Shown here: one piece after another, positions 21,040 through 33,409 of the stretch
Layout: every line of letters starts with the position of its first letter
How positions within the stretch are numbered: the first letter of the stretch is position 1
Source: Typhlomys cinereus
Lineage: Eukaryota > Chordata > Mammalia > Rodentia > Platacanthomyidae
DNA: 64,000 nt
Reading direction: 5' to 3'
Assembly (NCBI GenBank): GCA_023101885.1
Contig: JALPQD010000926.1
Span: 1 to 64,000, forward strand
Made by a program: the position numbers and the translations under genes
Notes under the pieces: model-generated
Seen by the model: only the letters and a program-made list of their open reading frames with translations
What the model was told of the DNA's origin: nothing
The model's database searches: none

Positions 21040-23600
21040 TGCTTGGCTTTGTTTTGGACCACCCATGACTATTCTGGGAGGAAACTGATGTTAAGCTGAT
21101 AGAAGCCCCACATGCTGTAAGAACTCACAAACTTTTCTACGCCAGCCTCAACATTCGCCTGAAACCTTCTCTTTCTGTGTTATTCCCTTAGATTTTATTC
21201 ACAGAAGTTATCAGGTGTCCATGACCTGCACTGCCTTTCTACCTGTCCGGGTCCACGAACCAGCATAAACCCAGACTTACATGCAGGAAACAGAAGTGGG
21301 AGTTGTAGGAATTGATCAGGCATCAGGTCAGAGGGAGCCTAGGATGTCCTCCATCATCCAAGCCAACTTTATTGTAGCATACATGAGTATTTATAGGAAA
21401 ACAATCAAGGAGCAGGGCCAAATTCAGGAAAACATCAAAGAAGAGCAGGACTAAATTCTTTACAGGATTATGTAAAATGTATACATTCCAGTTAACAAAG
21501 AAAAGGCAGGAGTGACATCTACTTGCTGTAGGGTCAGGCATGTCTCCAGCTAGAGTAAAATAGGAATGGTACCTTGTTTCTAGAAGGGAATGGATGATGT
21601 ATGCCTCAAAACAGAGTTACTTGGTCTGTGGATTAGCATATCTCAAATATGTAGGAATGAACTGTTGGAAGAGTAACAGCCCAGCCACTTCTGAGAAAAA
21701 GGCAATCCAAGAACAGACAAGAGGTAAATTCATCTTCCAAGAGAAGGAATTAGGCCTGCCATTGTCTTGCAGACAAGAGGCAAACTCAACTTCCAAGGGA
21801 AGGAGCCCTTCATGACAGCCCATTTCAGATGCTAATGTGTCATTCTCCACAGAGCAGGCTTGGGCCTGACAACCCCCACACCTACCTTCTCTGGATTATG
21901 TTTAGGTGGCTGATTATAGGACTACAGAGGTGAGGAAATGTAGATTCCTATCAGTTATATCAACTACCTCCACGGGAAGACTCACCCAGCCCGTGGCTTG
22001 ACCTCTTAATGCCCTTTGACCTAAGGTGTGGCAGAAGGGAAGGGAGCACCTTGTTTTCCGGAGCTGTAAGCTTTTCCCACAGATACAGATCTCTACTCAT
22101 TGTATCAGTGTCCAAGTGTTTTTCTGTGCATAATTGTTTTAGGGGCACAGAGTTCTGAGTAGAAAATCCTAGTTTTTCATTTACATATCCTTTATTGAAC
22201 CTCTTGGATTTTTTTATTTATTTGGGGAAGGAGTGTAGATTTAGAAATCACACTTATGAACTTATGATAGAACTTATTATAGAAATGAGCAAAGACTGTA
22301 ATTAATGCTGCTTAATTAATGTATGATTTTGTTTTGGGCACAATCTAAGAACGAAGAATGTATGCATTTAAGTGTATTCACTTTAAAATGAATATATTTC
22401 TATAAAAATTTCACAAAAACAAATGTGCTAATATCTTTCAAGGTCAAGTGCATTTGAATGTCAACCTTCAGACTCTCACAGGCCACTTTGGTTGTGTTGG
22501 TCACTGAATTCCAGGCTGCTGGAGACTGCTGCTATTCCTTCTTCCTGCATGGTTTGCTATGTGCAGCAAAACTGCTTAGGCATGCATGTTGAAATAGATA
22601 AGGAAAATAATGCTGTCTGCTCCAGATGGTTAAAAAAGTGACAATTGAACTAGTATACTCTAAAAGAATAAACTAAAGTACATTATGACATCCTAGTGAA
22701 GGAAGTCCCTCCTGGCTCTGGCAGCTGATACACTCAGTAGGGACATTATGTGCACAGCCTCTTAGGCCCATCCTTATTCAACCACAGTCATGCCGACCAT
22801 ATTCGTGTCCGACATGATGTGAATATGCAGAGTCTCTGCTGTTATTATATATATAGAACAAGAGTGTTGTTTCTAACTATGAAAGCATCAAGTGAAATTA
22901 GGCAAAGGCAGGTAATATCTTATAAATATGCAATACATCTACAAAAATATTCTGCATATCTGTGATAAACTATCTGATGAGTGAAATCAGTTCATGATGT
23001 GATATTGAAATGGTTGTTATATAAATGAGTCAGATTATATCAGCATAGATGGAATAAGGATGGGGTATTGGTAAGGTGTCAAGGTGTTTGAAAAAGGAGA
23101 GAAACCTGAGATTCTCAGAGGCAAAAGATGTTAAAATGGTTTGAGTAGAGGTCTGGATCTGTCTAAAAATCATATTTCAGATCTAGTCTAAATATCTCAG
23201 CACAAACTTATGGACAGTGTATATTAACATAAGAATTTATGACAGATAACTAGAAGATGGTGTTTTTCAGGGATCTGAATATTCTTTCTGTGGGGAGTGA
23301 AACAACAGAGTAGGTTTGGCTAATAATAGTGAGCGTACTTGAGACTCCAGAGCTGTCCACTCCACGGCCTCTTTCAGCAGAAAGCATTCATAGAGATGAG
23401 TATCTTCATTACACAGACTCTAACTTGCCATCGAGTCCTTAGAATCCTTCACTGGATACATGAGTGTGTCATTAGGGTGGTGGATCTTGGAAGAAAGGAC
23501 TCTGTCCTTGGCACCCATATGTTTGGAAAAGCAGATCTATTAGCATGAATTGATTTGGGTATGTGGCTATTCCAGGAGACAGGAAGAGATGATTTCTTCT
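21040..23600. other. Unassigned intergenic sequence
   Basis: Small frames only (60-77 codons), without motifs. The 21300-21850 part, with a TTTATTGTAGCATACATGAG stretch like a reversed polyadenylation end, could be an old LTR in reverse. The remainder is AT-rich and featureless to the eye. Confidence 0.4.
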
Positions 23601-23614
23601 TTGAGATATTTTTA

Positions 23615-24538
23615 TCAACTCTGGGAGGGTAAGACCCTCCTCCATGCGGCCTTCACATCCTTGTTCCTCAGCGTGTAGATGAGAGGATTGAGCACTGGGG
23701 TGATGATACAGTAGAAGAAGGACATGAATTTGGCCTGAGTGTTGCTGGCTGGAGGCTGCAGGTACGTGTAGATGCATGGGCCATAGAACAGGGTGACGAC
23801 CAGCAAGTGGGAGCTGCAGGTGTTGAAGGCCTTGCGCCTCCCCGCAGCTGAGGGTAACTTCAGCACAGCCCTAGCAATGAAGGCATAGGAGATGAGAACG
23901 ACCAGGGGAGCCAGTATTCCAAAAGGAATTGCTCCCATGGCCAAGGCCAGGTCACTAGCAGTCGTGTCACCACAGGTCAACTTGCTTAGGGCAGGCACCT
24001 CACAGAAGAAGTGGTCTACTATGTTTTTCCCACAGAGGGGCAACTGGAGGGTGAGTGTGGCTTGGAGCAGAGAATTGGCCAGGCCACTAGTCCAAGAGGC
24101 AACTGCCAGCCACACACATGCCCAGGCATGCATGATGAGAGCATAGCGGAGAGGCCTGCAGATGGCCACATAGCGGTCAACAGCCATCACCGCCAGCAGG
24201 GCACATTCGGTGCAGCCTGTCCAGCTGAAAATATAGACCTGCGCGATGCAGCCCCAGGCAGAGATTGTTCTCTCTGGGCCCCAGAAGTTGGCCAGGAACT
24301 GTGGGACGATGGTGCAGGTGACAGCGAGGTCCAGCAGGGAGAGGTTGTCCAGGAAGAAGTACATGGGCGTCTGCAGTCTGGGCTCCAGCAGGGAGAGGAG
24401 GATGATGGAGCTGTTCCCTATCAAGGTGAAGATGTAGGAGACCAGGACCACTCCAAAGAGGGGGGCCTCCAGCCACGGGAGATCTGAGAATCCCAACAAG
24501 ACAAACTCACTGGGGAAACTCACATTTTGCTTTTCCAT
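23615..24538 (-). CDS. Olfactory receptor, class II, family-2-like (OR-B)
   Basis: Odorant receptor of 307 residues. Signatures: N-glycosylation site NVS at residue 5, PMYFFLDNLSLLDLA, WGCIAQVYIF with the TM3 cysteine, MAVDRYVAICRPLRY, LPLCGKNIVDHFFCEVPALS with the loop-2 cysteines, KAFNTCSSHLLVVTLFYGPC, and PVLNPLIYTLRNKDVKAAWR. Start chosen at 24538 (GCTATGG, good context, aligned with the paralogues); the in-frame ATG at 24550 also lies inside the exon. A splice acceptor TTCTTTCCTTCCACAG ends at about 24561. No frame damage. From TM3 onward it is close to OR-C. Confidence 0.95.
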   Translation of the reverse strand: MEKQNVSFPSEFVLLGFSDLPWLEAPLFGVVLVSYIFTLIGNSSIILLSLLEPRLQTPMYFFLDNLSLLDLAVTCTIVPQFLANFWGPERTISAWGCIAQVYIFSWTGCTECALLAVMAVDRYVAICRPLRYALIMHAWACVWLAVASWTSGLANSLLQATLTLQLPLCGKNIVDHFFCEVPALSKLTCGDTTASDLALAMGAIPFGILAPLVVLISYAFIARAVLKLPSAAGRRKAFNTCSSHLLVVTLFYGPCIYTYLQPPASNTQAKFMSFFYCIITPVLNPLIYTLRNKDVKAAWRRVLPSQS

Positions 24539-24557
24539 AGCTCTCTGCATTGCATAT

Positions 24558-24580
24558 CTGTGGAAGGAAAGAATAGATCT
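24558..24580 (-). promoter_or_regulatory. Splice acceptor of OR-B coding exon
   Basis: Minus-strand ATTCTTTCCTTCCACAG precedes ATATGCAATGCAGAG. The first ATG after it is out of frame, the next (24550) and the third (24538) are in frame with the receptor. Confidence 0.65.
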
Positions 24581-24630
24581 CGGGGTTAAACAAGTCTTTT
24601 TCCAATTCAATAATTACACGACCACTTCCT

Positions 24631-24818
24631 TTTTTTATTATTATTTCTGCTCACACAAACTTAACAGGTACACCGGTCCCCTTCCTCCCTCCACCTCCCC
24701 CTGACCCCCCTGCTCCTCCCTCCTCTGCCCTCTCCCTCCCCATTCCCCAGTGCCTCCTCCCCTCCAATCCCCAGAGCATCCTTTAACGTGCATGCCAAAC
24801 TCTCCTCTGGGTCCATGT
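24631..24818 (-). mobile_element. Short L1 3' end insertion just 5' of OR-B
   Basis: Reverse poly(A), CACACAAACTTAACAGG and the CT-rich complement of the L1 polypurine tract, bounded by CCACTTCCT at 24622-24630 and 24819-24827 (9-bp target duplication). It sits in what should be the intron between the coding exon and the upstream block. Confidence 0.85.
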
Positions 24819-25099
24819 CCACTTCCTACTCAAAACTCTACTTGGTGGTGAAATGTACTGGACAACTTTTTTGAGTTGTTCTTGAATATTTGGCTGATCT
24901 CAAATAATGGCAGCAGTTAACTTCCCAGTAGAGTTAGTGATGAAATGTCCCAGGATTGCTACAAAAATCTATAGAATCAATCCAGTAAAGCAGTACTTGT
25001 TTGTATAAATCTTTCGCTTGTTTGTCTTTCCTCCTATTCTGTCTTTCAAAAGTCTTTCCTAGAATTCTTTCTGTCTTTCAGCACATCAATTAAACACAT

Positions 25100-25300
25100 T
25101 GCTTTCATGTCATATGGAAAGGGTCACACAATCCTTCCATTTAGCTCCATAGGTATTTCAGGGAAATAATATCTGATCTCTCCTTTCCAGGTAGGTGAAG
25201 AGTGCTGGAGACTCGGATAGTAAGTTAGAGGTTGAGATGTGTAATGTAGATGCTTAGCCCTGCAAATTCTTTCTAATGGGAGAGACCTTGAAGAAGTCAT
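25100..25300 (-). other. Conserved upstream block of OR-B (promoter / 5' exon candidate)
   Basis: Paralogous to 15800-15980 and 44420-44535: TTTCATGTCATATGGAAAGG, CAGGTAGGTGAAGAGTGCTG, AGTTAGAGGTTGAGATGTGT and TAATGGGAGAGACC. It lies 0.55-0.75 kb 5' of the receptor start. Confidence 0.5.
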
Positions 25301-25324
25301 GATAGTAATAGCATCACTCTTTTT

Positions 25325-25620
25325 AAAAATTTTTATTTAATTTTTGTGTCTGTGTCTATGTGTATGTCTCTGTCTCTGTATATATCAGAGGGCATTGTGT
25401 GTGCTTGTGGAGGCCCAAAGGTGACTTCAGGAATCACAGTGGATTGTGTTACCTCCTCTTTGCTTTGCTCTGGAGTTTCCCAGGCTCTGCCTTCTAGGGC
25501 CAAAACTACAGGATGCTGCCATTTCTGCCTGGTGTTTTTATGTGGGAATTAGAATCTGAACTCATGATCCTTGGCTCACCAGGCAGAGGCTTAACCTCTG
25601 AGCCATCTCTACAGCTTTTT
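25325..25620 (-). repeat. Older Dip-like SINE (antisense)
   Basis: TG/TC-rich tail, GCTCTGGAGTTTCCCAGGCT, AACTCATGATCCTTGG (B box reversed) and GCCATCTCTACAGC head. Diverged from the young copies. Confidence 0.75.
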
Positions 25621-25821
25621 TTTCTTAGAAGCCAAAGTCTTCATTATAGATTTTTAAGGTAAAGTTAAGTAGCATGAACATTTTGATACTGGTTAATTTT
25701 AATGATTTCACAAATTTTGTGTTATGAATGTGGTCTCTAGTTACTCCATACTTTGTTCTCTGTTGACTTAGGGCAGGAGAAATACAGATTTGACTGTGAT
25801 TAAGATAGAGTGATCACAGAC

Positions 25822-26125
25822 TGGAGAGATGGATCATGGGTTAAGCCTCTGCCTTGCAAGCAAAAGGTTCTAGGTCCCATATAAAAATGCCAGGTGGAAA
25901 TGGCTGCAGATTGTACTTCTGACTCTAGAGTCCTGGGAAACTCCAGAGCAAAGAATAGAGGAGGTACCACAATCTAGGATGTTTCCCGAAGTTACCCTTG
26001 GGTCTCCATAGGCACACACAGTGCCCCTTAATATACACAGATGGAGACACAGACACAGATACAGACACAAAGACAGACACACAATAAGTAAATAAGTAAA
26101 TAAATAAATAAATATTATATTAAAA
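25822..26125 (+). repeat. Older Dip-like SINE (sense)
   Basis: Starts GACTGGAGAGATGGATCATG, then TTAAGCCTCTGCCTTGCAAG, AACTCCAGAGCAAAG, and ends in a CACAGA-rich and TAAATAAATAAATA tail. Same subfamily as the antisense copy 200 bp away, so the pair can fold as an imperfect inverted repeat. Confidence 0.78.
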
Positions 26126-26797
26126 TAGAGGATACAGGAAAACACTCCAGACTGATTCCTGACCTATGAAAAGGGTGTGGTGATTGGCATGAAAAGTATA
26201 GATTGAGTCTTTTGTAGTTCCTGAGGATTGGTTAGCCTTGAGTAATAGTCTCCTTTGAGATTTCTAAGACCTTTTAAAGTCTATTTCCATTGTTTTGAGC
26301 TTCTTACTTATGTACAAGCTATGGCGACTACAGTTGCCTTCCTTGTCCCCCTCTGGTCCTGTGCCTTCTTTCACGTTTCCTCCTAAGTATGCAAGCCTCA
26401 TTCATAAAGTCACGGCTGCCATATGGTGACGCTGGACTTGGACATATCATGTCTAGATGGCAGCATCTTGTAATGTTTCTGTCCCAGCTTCCATCATGAT
26501 CATAGGATATTTCACATTCACTCAACATTAAGCATATTTAAACATACAGCTTGGTGTATTAAGTGCATTTATATTGTTTAATGCTCACCATCATCCACCT
26601 CTAGAATCTTTATATTTATGTAACTCAAATTAGATCTGGGAAAAAATTACCTGTGTTAACCTCAAGCCTAGACCCTGACACCTACTCAGTCAATTGTAAA
26701 TTGATTTCTATAAACTATGGTGATTTAAAAAGTTCCAGAGGAATACTGTAACACAGGGCTTATGGTTTTATCATTAGTTCATTTTTCTTCTTTTTTT

Positions 26798-27082
26798 AAA
26801 TTATTTATTCAATTGTGCATGTGTGCGCGTGTGTGTATGTATGTGTGTGTTTGTATGTGTGTGTGTATAGAACCACGGGCGAATTCGGGAACCACCATGG
26901 ACCGCCTCCACCTCCTCCTTGTTTACTCTGCCCTGGGATTCACAGGCTCTGCTCTACTAGGACCAGCAATGCAGGCCACCCCTGCTTCCTCCTGTCGTAT
27001 ATACGTGGGGTCTAGGATCCGAACTCAGGACCTTCCACCTGCAAGGCAGAGGCTTAACCCCTGAGCCACCTCTCCAGCCCCT
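26798..27082 (-). repeat. Young Dip-like SINE
   Basis: Antisense copy: AAATTATTTATTCAATTGTG tail, TG microsatellite, GAACCACGGGCGAATTCGGG, ACCGCCTCCACCTCCTCC and head CCACCTCTCCAGCCCC. Flanked by TAGTTC plus a T/C-rich stretch on both sides, consistent with an imperfect target duplication. Confidence 0.88.
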
Positions 27083-27099
27083 AGTTCTTTTTTCTTGTA

Positions 27100-27480
27100 T
27101 CATGTCATCCAGATTCATTGATGCTCTAGATGAAGACAGATTTCCTATCTTTTTGAAGATTGAATAGCACTGAATTGTTTGTGCACACTATACTTCCATA
27201 TTATCGTACATATGAATTTATGAAGTTACTCTGTATTTTGCTATTGTGAATATGATGCTATAAATGTCTGTGAGACTTTTCTTTGATCCCTTTGACTATA
27301 TACCCCAATATTGAACTTCAGGATGAAATGGTATTCTGTTTCTCTTGTTGTCTCATCATTCCAATTTCTCCACATTTTCATCATCACTTAGTTTCCAATA
27401 ATAGAGTTTGTTAGGGGAAATCTGACTGTCATGAAGATTTTCTGCGTGTGAAGTGCTACTTCTCTGGTGCCCCCACTTCT
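27100..27480 (-). mobile_element. Ancient L1 3' fragment
   Basis: Reads as a decayed reverse L1 ORF2 end (ATTTTGCTATTGTGAATATG, ATATACCCCAATATTGAACT, then a CCAATTTCTCCACATTTTCA stretch). Comparable to 16600-16965. Confidence 0.55.
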
Positions 27481-27489
27481 CTCTGTGGT

Positions 27490-28960
27490 CTTTGTGCTAG
27501 TGGAATTTTAATGTGCTCGCTGTAAGTCTTGTTGGGGTTCATTCTCTTTAATTTTGTTGGCTCCTTTGAATGCTAACTCTTGTATCCTACAAAATTTGCA
27601 ACTTTTGGCCCAGAATCTTTTCCGATGTCACCATACTCCTACGTCTCCACTTTGCTCCCTCAGATCTCCCATATTGCTGTGCTGTTTTGATTTGTGGTAC
27701 TCCTGTCTGCTCATTTTTGAAGTAATTTTACTTGTTTCCTTTTAGGAGCTATCAGGAAACCCAACTGGGTCAGGGCATATTGTGTTTGAGGGAAGGACAA
27801 AATTGCGTAAGACATGTCGTGCCCTAACAGGTTTGAATGAGGATGGACAGCTGGTAGGATATTACTGAGCTTACAGCCCCTTCTTTTAAAGCTCAGCTGG
27901 AAAGGTAGAACCTGACATATGGAGATGACAAAGAGAACATGCTCATTCATTCCTTTTTTCAAACTCGTTATTCCTCTTGGATAGATATTCAAACCCTTGT
28001 GAATACCTTACTAACAAGAAAGAAATGTTGGTTACAGGCTACTGAGACTTTACAGTGCCTCTGGTGTAAGACTGCACAGAACACGGAGTCTGCAGAAGCT
28101 GTGCTGCAAGTGGGCTCCAGTTAGAATCCAAATAGTTGGGGAATGGCTCAATTGGGTCAATAGAAACAACCCATCCTGGAAGAACTAGAGAATACAAGCT
28201 ACAGAGTTTGATCATATTAAAAAAATCCAACAAAACCAAATAAGGACCCACAGAACTTTTAGAAAGAACTCAACTGCATATATAGAATACCCCCGATTTT
28301 GGAGAAATATTCAGAATTTTGACAAGGCCACAGGAATGATTCTCAACTAGTAGATTTTGACTTTCAAATACAGAATGAAAACGTAGTAAAAGAGGGAGGC
28401 AGACTATAGTGTTTGTTCCTCCCACAAGGAGATAATAACAGGAGGGAAATGAAAAGAAATGAAAAGAAAACCTCTGGGGGATTCCACGTCGATGGTATAG
28501 AAGCCACGTAGGAGATAAGGTTGATTAAAGCTATAGAGCCTCACAAGACAGAAATAGTCTCTTCACTAAAAACTACTTTCTCACTCTCTGTGATCAGCAC
28601 GGACAGCAGGCGCCCTCCGTAACCCTCTCCATGGTGCTGCTGTCACTTCCTCAGCATCAGCACTGACATCAACTCTGAGGACTGGAGTAGAGTAAGTCAT
28701 CTCCATCCCAGCTCCCAGCTTCGAGCTGTGGAACCATTGTCCCTGAGGGGACAATGTACAGAGACTGCAGGAAGGGGCCACGGCCCAGTCCTGGGCACGC
28801 AGGCAACAGCTGGTAAGGACTTATGGCTTCTCAGTAACCGAGCACAGGAAAGGAATCTACTGAAGGGAATCAAGATGCCACAGAAGCCAAAGGCTACTAA
28901 CTGCTTATACCCAACACAGGCTCTTGAGAACTTACCTTTTAACCAGGGCAACTCTATCAG
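27490..28960. other. No recognised gene
   Basis: Short frames of 60-93 codons without domains. 28560-28970 has a moderately GC-rich stretch with overlapping frames on both strands but no start context or motif to support a gene. Confidence 0.4.
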
Positions 28961-28979
28961 CAAGTTATAAGAAATACCC

Positions 28980-31690
28980 TTTTCAGTTCCTATTTTAGTT
29001 CATATAATCTCCATTCTTGAATAAACCTTAAGATGATTGGGTCCCTGAACGAGCTTTAGAATTGAACTGGGTTTCAGAGCGTTATCTTTGTTTCTTTCAG
29101 TTGATGCAAATTTCCTCATTTGCTCCCCATATACATACTCTTTAAGTACTTCTTTAAGTCCTTCTCTGCTTCTGCATACTTATATATCTCCTCCCTGCTG
29201 CCAATATAATTTAGTAAATACAACCTTTTGAGCTTTAACATCCTCTCAAATCAGTGGACTCTAAGAAAACCCTAGCTCTTCAACCCCACCTACTTTACCC
29301 ACTATTTTTTTTCAAAATTATTCTGCTTTTGAATCTCATCTGCCAAGTCATAGAGCTCAACTAGATTTTGTACCACTATCCTTGCTTCTCCACTCAGCTC
29401 ACTAAAAGTTACCATACATTATACCCCTTTCCATATACCCACCTCTGCTGGTTCTTAAGTCATGCCCTGCTTCTCCATACTTACTTCCTCCCTGCTTCAA
29501 GTATAGCTAGGCACTCAACTAACCTCCATAGCTTCAGCAAACTCTAAAACCTGTGGATACTAACAAACCCTAAGCCTTCATTTCCAGATTTATCCACCTA
29601 TATCTTTTTTTCAAAGCTATTCTAATATTTAACCCAAAGTTCATTCACCATTATAGAGCTCAACTAGGTTTTCAGCAGGCACCTTATTTCTCCACCCAGT
29701 TCTTCATAAATTTCCATATACTTTATCCACACCCTATATATCCATGACTTCTGGTTTTTAAGTCCTTCCCTGCCTCACCATGTTGGATCCCTCCCAAGAT
29801 GCTTTTATAACTAGATAATTGTAAGCTTTCATAACTTTAAAAAACTCTAAAATCTGCGGATGCACCCCATTTTGTCTTTTCAAAGTATTCTAATACTTAA
29901 CCTCATCCACCAAATCTAACTTCCAATACTAATTTTATCAGCTAAAATCAGATCATAGACCCTACCACCTCCATATTAACATCAGAACTCTACATGAACT
30001 ACAACCACTCTGCCCTCAAATCAGCACCCACTGGCCCTAACAACAACCAACCATCAAACAACACTAACCATCCACATTCAGGAAAGCAGTGCATACAACT
30101 AAGAGAGATTTACAACCCCATTTGATGCAGGAGTTTCAGAATCAGAAAACAAAGGGTGTAACCAAAGACCTAATCCCAGATGCTCATGTCATACTGTAAA
30201 AACACAAATTGTAAAAACAGGAAACTATGTCTCCTCCAAAAATCATCTATCTTATAATGTCTGACTCCAATGAGAATAACTTTGTGGATTAGAGTCAAGA
30301 AAGCACAATTGAGGTAATGAAGTCCCAAGATCAAGTATAAATATGATCAAGAATCCTGAGGAAAGATCAATGAATGCATAAACAAATGCAAAGAGGAAAG
30401 CAACGGACAGTAGGAAGACTGCAAAAACAGTGGCAATCAGCTAAACGAGACAAAGAAGACAATGAGGACATGAATATCAAAAAAACTCAAATTGAAATAA
30501 AACTTGGAATAAAAAACTCCACAAGTACAATTAAAAATTCAATGAAAATTCCCACCAATGGAACAGACCAAGTGGAAGACAGAATATCAGAAATTTAAAA
30601 CAAGATGTTGTAATTGGATAAGTTGGTCAAAAATGCTGATAAATCAACAAATATATAAACAGGTATATAGGAGCTTTAAGAAATCATAATGAAGTCAAAC
30701 TTATATATCATTGGAATCAGAGAGCAAAAAACTCAGGGATAAAAGTGACGGGCATATCTTCCATACAATCATAGATGAAAATTTCCCATATCTAAGTAAA
30801 GAGGTGCAAATACATACAAGTACAAGAGGCATATAGAATACTACATTAAATACAAAAGACATACAGAATGCCAAGTGGACAAAATTGTAAAGACACCATG
30901 ACACGTAATAGTCAGAACACTACAGGTGCAGACTAAAGAAAAAATTCTTGAAGACTGCTAGAGAGAAAAGAAGATCACCTATGATGGTAAGCCTTTCAAA
31001 GCAACTGCTGACTTCTCAGTGGAAACCATGAAGCCAGAAGGCACTGGAGAGGCCTACTTCAAGTCATGAGTAAACACAAGTGCCAGCCCGGGTTACTATG
31101 TCCAGCAAAATTATCAGTTATAAGTGAAGGTGAAAAAAATTTTTCATGACAAAAACAGGCTAAAGTACTCTATGACTACTGAAAAGAAGGATAAATGCAC
31201 CCAAAAGATTACAGGGAAGAATAATACCAGGACAATAGGTATATTGTCCACAATATAATACCACAATATAAGTACCACAAACCAACAAAATGACAGGAAA
31301 CAATAAACATTTATCAATAATAACATTAAACATTACTGAGCTCAATTCCCCAATCAAAAGACATAGTCTTGGTTTAAAAATTGCAACCCATCAATTTGCT
31401 GCCTCCAAGAAACACACTTTACCGTAAAAGTCAGGCACTGCCTTAGGGCGAAAGGACTGTTAAAGGTACTGCAACCAAATAGAACCAGAAAACAAGCGGA
31501 ATTGCTATTCTAATGTCTAACAAAATAGATTTCAAACTAAAACAAATCACAAGCAGTAACGAAGGCCATTGCACTCTCAGTTGAGGGAACAAACCATACA
31601 TGCACATACGGGTAAACATATGCGCCAGGTCCAGGCTGCCCTAAAGTCATTACACAGACACCATTAGATGTAAAACAGCAAGTAAACCCA
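28980..31690 (+). mobile_element. Old L1 5' half: monomers, ORF1 and start of ORF2
   Basis: Sense-strand L1 with tandem 5' monomers (29156-29930), a degenerate ORF1 region (about 30240-31130, containing a 74-codon frame with EDRISEI) and an ORF2 endonuclease start (about 31340-31690: CTCAATTCCCCAATCAAAAG, TGCCTCCAAGAAACACACTT, AACAAAATAGATTTCAAACT). Many stops make it inactive. It ends abruptly inside the endonuclease region. Confidence 0.75.
29156..29930 (+). repeat. About 302-bp tandem monomers of an L1 5' UTR
   Basis: Three successive units start with AAGTC at 29156, 29457 and 29760 and share, in order: a TCCCTGCTT region, CTCTAAAA or a like form, CACCTA, TTTTTTCAAA.TATTCT, ATAGAGCTCAACTAG, CTTCTCCAC and a TGG TTTTT end. 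They are clearly diverged from one another. The third is partial and leads into ORF1. Confidence 0.65.
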
Positions 31691-31918
31691 ACGCTTACCA
31701 GGCTGGTTGTGACGGTGGGTCTCCAGATAGCAACTTACAATGACTGTGAATATCACAGTTATCTGGGTGTATATCTGAGGAGCCGTTTTTTTTATTATTT
31801 TATCTTACTTGATGTACTTTTGTGGTCTTACAAACTATAAATGTTTGAAATTATAATTCCTGACTGTATTTGCTAATGGGATAAATTGAACTAAGTTTGG
31901 AAAAAGAAGTCTGGAGAC

Positions 31919-31938
31919 GGGGGTGGGGTGGGGTGGGG
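31919..31938 (+). other. G-quadruplex motif
   Basis: Five-G run then three four-G runs, each separated by a single T. This is an ideal four-tract, one-base-loop quadruplex sequence. It lies in otherwise AT-rich DNA with no gene nearby. Confidence 0.8.
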
Positions 31939-31939
31939 A

Positions 31940-33405
31940 AGATTTACTCCTTGAAGTTACGCTCAGAAAGATAATGATTGTCACTGGTCATAAAAGGCTC
32001 TTAACTCTACTCCTGCCTCCAGAGGAGCTGAACAACCAGCTGGAGACCTCAGTGTCCTTGGTCTTGGACATCACCAAAGTCTTGAACTTCTTCATTATTC
32101 CTAGGAAAAATCACCATAAGTATTTTTTTTAGATGTGGCAGTTTTTCTCTGATAGCCTCTTCTTTTGACTTGTGTGCAGTTGTCTGTGGACTATGTCAGC
32201 TTTACATTTGTTCCTTTTGAGCATATGCATTCAAATTGCATATTATTTCCTCTTGCAAATTTAACTGAATGATGGGCTATGTATGACTTTGTTTTTGGAT
32301 ATTTCTTTGTTTTGTCTTATATTTATGTGGAGAATAAACATTTTATAGGTTGTATTTAGAACAATTTCTTGAAGAAATAGCCTTTTGATTCCATAAATAA
32401 AACCGAAGACTGCTTGACCAGAGTCTTGTGATAAACAGCATTACAGAATGATTACTGGTGTCACTACTTGACAATAGCACCATTGTTCTGATTTTATGTT
32501 ATTCTTCTTAGTACTCTGGTTTCTAAATGAAAATATATCAATACAGGAAGTGGACTGGTTTTATCTAAATAATATATTATCATTTGCTATGGGGGTAATT
32601 ACACCTAAAATTCAGTCCTACTTTTGGAAAGTAGGATTTGTATGACATGAATAAGTCCTTGACTAATAATCATCTTCTCTTTAATTTCATATCCCCACCC
32701 CTTATTTTCCTCCATTCTTGTGTTTTTCTATGACCACTATCTTTCTCCTTCTTTCTGCTTTCTGAGCATTTGGCATTTGATCTATGGTTAAGTTTTTTCT
32801 TTATCTCCTTAATATCTAACTTTAGCTAGTGCATAAATGAATCAGTAAATTTTGGGGTTACTCTAGTTAGTTTCTATAATTTCAGCCCAATTCCTTCTCC
32901 AAGGAAAAAGTCGGGGTGATGTATCCTACGGTGCCTGCAGTTGTTTCCATCTATATGCCCTTGCAAATGATATTTCATTAACCTGTAATCAAACCTCATT
33001 CCATTTCTTTTGCCAAATGCTACTTATCATTTTAGACTTGGTTTAAAATTTGAATTTTCTGAAGTTATTTGGATATCATGGAATATGAGATAATAGAAGC
33101 TTCATAGATGGTTGGCTTGCAAAACTTATAGAGTGCATTGCCTAAAAATTAATGATGACAGGATTAATGAATCCTGAGATATTTTGCCTTTTAAGCATAA
33201 AAGAAGTTTTCTCTTTTTGAAATTGAAATTTCATTTGCTACTAGCGTGTTGAAATGTAGAAAATTCCCAGTCTCTACTACGTCTCAGACTTAAAATCCCT
33301 GTGTGAATGGGAAAGCTTTCAGAACTGGGTTCAAGAGTGGCCCATTCTAGGTGGGTAAGAGTTGCCCTTGACAGTCCTTTGGAGTTTAATACAGGAGAAA
33401 GAAGT
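31940..33405. other. AT-rich intergenic sequence, nothing recognised
   Basis: Only short motif-free frames. Possible decayed LINE sequence near 32150-32350, not demonstrable by eye. Confidence 0.4.
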
Positions 33406-33409
33406 CCAT

